A stretch of DNA of 64,000 bases from Prostheceraeus crozeri (taxonomy: Eukaryota > Platyhelminthes > Polycladida > Euryleptidae): positions 62,001-126,000 of the forward strand of contig CAJQUW010007959.1 in assembly GCA_907163375.1 (NCBI GenBank). Reading direction: 5' to 3'. Made by a program: the position numbers and the translations under genes. The notes beneath the pieces were generated by a model. That model was given only the letters and a program-made list of their open reading frames with translations, was not told where the DNA came from and did no database searches. Shown here in pieces: positions 59,044-64,000 of the stretch (within the stretch, counting starts at the first letter, position 1; every line of letters begins with the position of its first letter).

Positions 59044-59772
59044 ATGGAATACACTGTAATCTTACGTTTCCAAGTGAGACAAGCGTTTGGTCAGGACACA
59101 AGTCATCGGTACCAATATTTCCATCACCTGTTAAAGGCAATATATATGGTTTCTTCTGTTTTGCCACTTGTTGTTGCAAGAGCGCTGTGGCTTTGCGATT
59201 TAAGAGTCACATTTGACTCACGATCAGTTGTGCTCGGAGACAGCTGCACTATGCCCGCTGTCACAAGAGCAGCTCAGATGATTGATTTTATTGAAATCAA
59301 TTTTCTCTCTGTAGTAGAAACCTTCAATTTCGCTCATTATTTCGATTTTATCCATCTCTATGGCAAATAGGCCTACCTGAGGCCTATTTGCACATCTATC
59401 TTGCACATCACATTGACTACTGACGGTGGCTGTGTCTCTGTATCCCGCTGTGATATTCTGGACCAGTGTGGTTTCTCGGTGAAATTTCCATCGTTTTTTG
59501 TGCTTCGTTTGGTGAGAAGTTCGGTTGCCTTTTTCTCAGCGTTTGTGTGGAACCCTGGTGTCAATTTACCGCGAATCTTCTAATCTATCCCATCAATTGT
59601 GTTTCCCAATTTCAATGTCTTTCAGTGTTCCTGTACGTCTTCTGACTCGCCGTCGATACCCACGTGATCAATTAATCAGGTGTTGCCTTGATCGTTCGAT
59701 TGCTGCCTGTCGTAGCCTGCTGGTATTGTCAGTTGCAACGATTTGCAAGCTCAGATCAGCTGTTATTGACAG
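59044..59772. other. Possible LINE F leader
   Basis: No recognisable protein. Its position before ORF1 suggests it may be the 5' untranslated region of LINE F. Confidence 0.3.
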
Positions 59773-60606
59773 TTGGCTCCAAGTCCTCGGCAAATTTTTT
59801 TGCGTATTGAGAAGCTTGAAACCTGCTTCTCTTCTCTGTTCAATACGCAGGCGCAGCATACAATGGAAATGAACAAAGTAAAAGAAAGTCTTTCCTCTAT
59901 CCAATGGCAAGAATATATCATGGACGAATTTGAAGAAAGGCAAAATCGAACACACAACCTCATTATTTTTGGATTGGATGAGAGCTGAAGTGGAAGAAAG
60001 AAAAGAGCACGATGAAATGGAAGTGAATGCAATATTTAATTCCATCTCAGTGGATAATGTTAAATGGTCCCAATGTATTCGACTGGAAAAGTGCAGAGTG
60101 GTAAATCTCGTCCTCTGAGGGTCAAAAAAGCTAAAAATTCTCCTCGGAATGGCATTTACATTAAGAAAGACTTAACACTATATCAGCAACAAGTGGAAAG
60201 AAATTTGAGAGCCGAACTAAGAGATCAACGAGGCAAAGGAGAAGACGTTGTAATTTTCAGAGGTAAAGTCCAACGTTCAGATGACATAAAGAAGAATTTT
60301 CGTCAATGATTTTACTAACTAGTGGAAAGAGTATCCCTTTATTTGCTTCTACAAACGTCAATCATGTAGCTTCGAAAATTGACTTTATCCGGGAGCTCAT
60401 CTTGTCCGAAGACTTGCAGAATTTCGTTGCTACCGAATCTTGGCTAAGTGATATCATTTCCTACGATCTCATGAGTGTAAATGAACAGTACTGTATTTAT
60501 TCAGGGATGATCGTAATGAGGGTCGTGTTGGCGTTGGTGTAGCAGTATGGACAAATTTTACCCTTAATCCAGTGCGAATTTACCCTAACGGTCTATCATT
60601 TGGTAC
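59773..60606 (+). mobile_element. LINE F: ORF1 and start of ORF2
   Basis: ORF1 pieces in three frames: a coiled-coil start (RIEKLETCFSSLFNTQAQHT, 59800), EEFEERQNRTHNLIIFGL-like RRM entry (59930), then SGKSRPLRVKKAKNSPRNGI and QRGKGEDVVIFRGKVQ (60105-60270). The ORF1 stop and ORF2 start overlap as ATGA at 60306-60309, an arrangement suited to termination-reinitiation. ORF2 begins an APE endonuclease (ASTNVNHVASKIDFI, VATESWLSDII, 60350-60460), then VGVAVWTNFTLNP to about 60600, where the (AAT)n tail of LINE G begins. The same ORF1 design as LINE G. Confidence 0.72.
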
Positions 60607-60816
60607 AAATAATAATAATAATATCGTATATTTGATGCAGAAGCCTCAATAATAGTAATCGTGAGGCTAAATAAGAAATCATGACAAAGATTACAGATGA
60701 AAGTCAAAGTTAACAAAGAAAAACCAAAACACATCTTTAAGCGTCCATAACACAAACAGTCATAGTGTGTGACATAGAATGTGATAGAATGTCATAGAAT
60801 GTGATCATTTGAATTA

Positions 60817-63433
60817 TCAAACCGAGAAACCACTATTCGACAGCTTGGACATGAATAAAATAAAACTATTGCTTCTGAGGGCATTTCTACACAGAGGTAT
60901 CTCGAACTTTCCGGATACTGATAATTTTCGAGGACAAAGATGGTTTAGAGGATGTGTTGAGTCTTCCACCAATGATTGGAAGAGCTTGAAGGCTTGTACA
61001 GTTCTTCGATAATGGAGAGGCACAAATGACGAACGCTCACAGCTGGATGAGCCGCATATGACCCGATGGCACCGGGCTTGAACTCTTTCGAGAGACAGTG
61101 TGTGCTTATGTGACAGATTAGCAAACAGCGGAGAACAATACTCCAGAATGGAGCGAACACAGCTGAAATATTGATCATACAGTTGCTTGTTACTCATGAA
61201 GGGCTTCAGCTGCCTCAATATGTATATTTTCGATGAAGCCTTCTTACATAAGCTCCCCATGTGCTCGTTCCAAGTCCATCTGTTGTCGATAATGACTCCC
61301 AGGATCCTGATACTCTGCTTTACGGAGACGTCAGGCAAGCACAAGTTTCTACAGTCAAGCACCTTCTTTCTGGAGACGAAAATTTGATTGCACTTGTCTC
61401 TCCTGATTAACATTTTGTTGGCAAATGTCCACTCTTCAACCTCCTCCATCAAGCATTTCAATGGACTGACTGTCGAGACGTCATCAATAGCAGCACACAT
61501 GATCAAGTCGTCAGCATAGCTAAGAAGAACGCCATCGCTTTTTGGAGACACACTTTCATCCAGATCCGAGACAAAAAGAGTAAATAAAAGTGGTCCGAAT
61601 GAAGAACCCTGTGGAATGCCACTCGTAACATCCTTCACAGAGCTGAATTGATAAGATCATCGAACTCTTTGATGTCGGCTTGTTAGATAGTTCCGTGTAA
61701 ACATCACCAGAAAGGGATCTAGGTCAGACTTCATCATTTTCATTGACAGAAGATTATGTGAAATGCGGTCAAATCCTTTCTCGAAGTCAATTGTGGCTAT
61801 ATGACAGCAACTGACACTTGGAACTTGGAGTGCGGATGTTAAAAAGTCCTCTATATGAAACATAACACAAGTTGTTGAGCTTTTGGGACGGTAGCCATAT
61901 TGAAATCTGCTGAATCGCTTCAGGAAATCTGCCTTGTAGTGACCGACCAGTTTCTTCTCAAACATTCTAGCTGGAAGCGGTAGTAGCGAGATAGGTCTTG
62001 TGTTCGACAAGTGTAGAGGGTTGGATTTTGGCATTGGCAGTATATCTGCAAGCTTCCACATTAGAGGAATATCTGCATTTTTGAGGCACAGATTGAACAG
62101 ATAGCACAGCGGCTCGCACAGAATATCAGACAGCTTCAGCCATATAACCGAGGGAACTCCATCAGACCCTGTGGCCTTTTTTGGATTAACGTTGTTTAGA
62201 ATGCAGCTTACTTCTTTCGTTGAAAAGCGGAATGGAGCAGTGTAGCTCAGTAGACAATCATCAACCATAGGATCAACGATGAAATGTTTTGAGTAGTGAT
62301 CACTTAATATCTCAAGAATTTCAGGCACACTTTTACCACGATCGGCATGTGGAAGCCAATTTCTATTCGACGAATTTCCAGTCACACTTTTATATATATC
62401 CCATATGGAGCGATTTTGCTTCGTCATGTATTCACCGTGACGTCTTTTGGCATTGTAAATCTCGATCCTCACCTTGTTTTTGTAATGCAAATAGAGCAAC
62501 CAATGACGCTTTCTGTATGCGGAAAATCGCTTGTTGATGAGAACCTTTATGCTGTTTGACATCCATGGCTTTTCTTTGCTGCCTCGTTTGACAATATCAA
62601 ATGGAATCAATTTCATAGCACCATGAAGCGCGAGATAGAACCGCTCACAAACAACGTTTATATCTGCATCATTGAGAAGGGATTCCCAAGAAATGTTGTC
62701 TAGAAAATGTCTCGCTTTCAGGAGATTTGAGCTGCGAAGGTCCATAACAGGAATGTGCGATGTTGAGCTTGAGAGACTGTCACATGGAATGAGAAGCAGG
62801 ACCACGTGATCACTCTCACCAAAGGGAGGGAAAATCTGTACATCTCGGTAGCATGAGAGAATGCTCTCAGATAGGAGAATGTTATCGAGCACAGCACTTC
62901 CTCTTGTCGGTACTGACACAATCTTCGATAGATTGAAATTAATTTCAAGAGAGATCAACATGATTGAAGTCTCCGCATACGTGAAGCTTCGATGACGGAT
63001 ATTTATCAAAATAATTGTCAAGAACACCAGAAATGTAGTCCAATGATGAATTTTGATCTGTGATGTTCATTGAGCCTCCATGAGGAAAATATAGTATTGC
63101 GAAAATTCCACTGTACATCTTACACTGGGCGTGAAAGGTAAGACATTCCATGTTGATAGTTGGTGAGTAAGTGCATATGTCAGAAACAATAAAGTCACAT
63201 TTGCACCACACAACGATTCCACCACCCTTTCTGCCATCTTTTCGGTCACATCTGTATATATTGTAGTTATTGATGTGCAGAAAGTCGTCGTCAATTGAGG
63301 GATCAAGCCACGACACGACACTAGCAATAAAATGCGGAGAAAATCGATGCGAAAAATTGTGATTTCGTCCATTTTTGTTCTTAACAGACCTGGCGTTGAA
63401 GAAAGTCAATGATGGGAATTGCTCAGTACTTTG
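60817..63433 (-). pseudogene. LINE G ORF2: APE endonuclease + reverse transcriptase
   Basis: Endonuclease: FFNARSVKNKNGRNH, WLDPSIDDDFLHINNYNIYR, GGGIVVWCK, LHVCGDFNHV, then FGESDHVVLLL. RT: NPKKATGSDGVPSVIWL, TRPISLLPLPARMFEK, FQYGYRPKSSTT, motif A IATIDFEKGFDRISH, motif B SGIPQGSSFGPLLFTLF, motif C LSYADDLIMCA, all intact (63400 to 61480). The C-terminal domain LGVIIDNRWTWNEHMGSLC, SILEYCSPLF and CHRVICGSSSC leads to the stop at 60817. Visible breaks: a frame change near 62950-63020 just after CGDFNHVD, one in-frame TGA at 61657-61659, and probably one near the ORF2 start. It nicks target DNA and copies its RNA there. Confidence 0.85.
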
Positions 63434-63997
63434 TCATTCTGAAGTTCGAGACATTATCTTGCCTCGACGAATGAAGACGTCTTCACCACCATCCTTTCGG
63501 CGTCGAAATTCCTGTAAAAGCTTCTGATCGTCAGTCAATTGCTGTCGTGTCATGTCTTGTCGGATGAAGATCCTATGACCGGCAGTGGCCATTGTCGATT
63601 GAGATGCACCAAATGCACCGTGACCGGACGTAAGTTTCCATGAATTTTGAAGAGCTGTTATCCTGTCATCAATAGTGGAAAAGCGGACACGCATTGGTCT
63701 ACTTCTGTGGCCCCTCCTTCCAATGCGACGGAAGGAAACCATTCTTTCAGAAGGAACACCAAGACACTCACAAAGATTGTCAATCATTAGACCTTCATTT
63801 CGCCTGATAAGATCAGGATTCTCATCACTCTCAATTTCAGGCAGACCAAAGACCACAATATTTTGTCGTTTCTCAAGTCTTTCATTTGTTTCATTGATGG
63901 TTTCTGCAACAATTTTGCCAATGTCATCGGTCAACTTCGTTGTTAATTGCTGTTTGACAGATTGCAATTCCTGCTCGATGGTGAAAAATCTATTCAT
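63434..63997 (-). CDS. LINE G ORF1 protein (coiled coil + RRM-like), N-terminus cut by window edge
   Basis: An open frame of 187 codons from the right edge. A heptad-like helix (IEQELQSVKQQLTTKLTDDI through INETNERLEKRQN) is followed by an RRM-like domain opening IVVFGLPEIES, a basic RIGRRGHRSRPMRVRF strand, and the closing RIFIRQDMTRQQLTDDQKLL and GGEDVFIRRGKI. ORF1 proteins of this class bind the element's RNA as a chaperone and pair through the coiled coil. The real start may lie beyond 64000. The stop lies directly before the ORF2 reading. Confidence 0.75.
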   Translation of the reverse strand: MNRFFTIEQELQSVKQQLTTKLTDDIGKIVAETINETNERLEKRQNIVVFGLPEIESDENPDLIRRNEGLMIDNLCECLGVPSERMVSFRRIGRRGHRSRPMRVRFSTIDDRITALQNSWKLTSGHGAFGASQSTMATAGHRIFIRQDMTRQQLTDDQKLLQEFRRRKDGGEDVFIRRGKIMSRTSE

Positions 63998-64000
63998 GAT

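Larger units (their letters stand above)
60607..64000 (-). mobile_element. LINE G, CR1-like, near-intact, runs off the window
   Basis: A minus-strand LINE whose 3' (ATT)n tail at 60607-60627 abuts the endonuclease region of LINE F, so it probably inserted there. It has a 3' untranslated region of about 190 bp, ORF2 with few breaks, and ORF1 reaching 63997 at the window edge. It is the least decayed LINE here, hence the youngest. Confidence 0.82.

Noticed and set aside
59668-60045. 125-codon minus-strand frame
   Set aside because: Antisense to LINE F ORF1, whose coiled coil and RRM-like order is clear on the plus strand.
1-64000. CRISPR arrays, rRNA, tRNA genes, bacterial operons
   Set aside because: No regularly spaced short repeats, no rRNA core words, and no cloverleaf with A and B boxes recognised by eye. 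tRNA absence would need a dedicated scan.

Overview
The window reads as a transposon graveyard from the nuclear genome of an animal, most likely a marine invertebrate. A deuterostome such as an echinoderm, hemichordate or cephalochordate would fit, but the taxon is inferred and not proven. The reasons are AT-rich DNA with no operons, coding pieces with AG/GT splice sites and AATAAA signals, several CR1-like LINEs, Penelope-like, piggyBac, P/THAP9-like, Tigger/pogo, hAT and Harbinger relics, and one LRR-Ig receptor-type gene. I saw no rRNA or CRISPR array, and I identified no tRNA by eye.

Layout. 1-10.8 kb is non-coding with small non-autonomous elements: a foldback element (1229-1441), a hAT-type element with TSDs (4019-4824), a 171-bp palindromic element (5879-6049), a second hAT-type element with TSDs (8264-9094) and a foldback (10118-10296). 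10.8-19.4 kb is a three-layer nest. LINE A (+) is split by LINE B (-) with a 7-bp TSD, and LINE B is split by a piggyBac element at TTAA. LINE A also carries an in-place triplication of its YADD-coding segment. 20.3-21.5 kb holds a decayed transposase-like gene of unnamed family. 22.4-24.2 kb holds a Penelope-like element with an inverted partial copy joined head-on. 24.4-29.5 kb is LINE D (+), interrupted by a LINE 3' end, a Penelope-like 3' fragment (13-bp TSD) and a Harbinger-type element (TAA TSD). 29.5-36.3 kb is AT-rich with ATATATGA-rich patches, hairpin clusters and one weak candidate exon.

36.5-39.8 kb is the standout: a structurally complete P-element/THAP9-like DNA transposon. It has inverted ends beginning CATGGACTTCTA, a 7-bp target duplication (CTCATCT) and one uninterrupted transposase frame of 924 codons with a THAP zinc finger and a recognisable RNase H-like core. 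40.2-41.7 kb is a broken CR1-like LINE. 41.8-43.0 kb is the only clear host-type gene, an LRR + Ig + transmembrane protein whose frame changes at a 12-bp repeat expansion. 43.4-48.0 kb holds a hairpin element, LINE 3' ends and a second piggyBac relic with a spliceosomal intron. 48.0-52.7 kb is bracketed by inverted ends and contains LINE E. 53-59 kb holds a second unnamed transposase-like gene, a 31-bp tandem array and a Tigger relic. 59.8-64 kb has LINE F (+, ORF1 plus the start of ORF2), apparently interrupted by LINE G (-), the best-preserved LINE, with ORF1 running to the window edge.

The coding pieces do not form a pathway. They record successive insertions, and the order can be read from which element interrupts which. 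The P-like element and LINE G look youngest. LINE A is older than LINE B, which is older than piggyBac-1.
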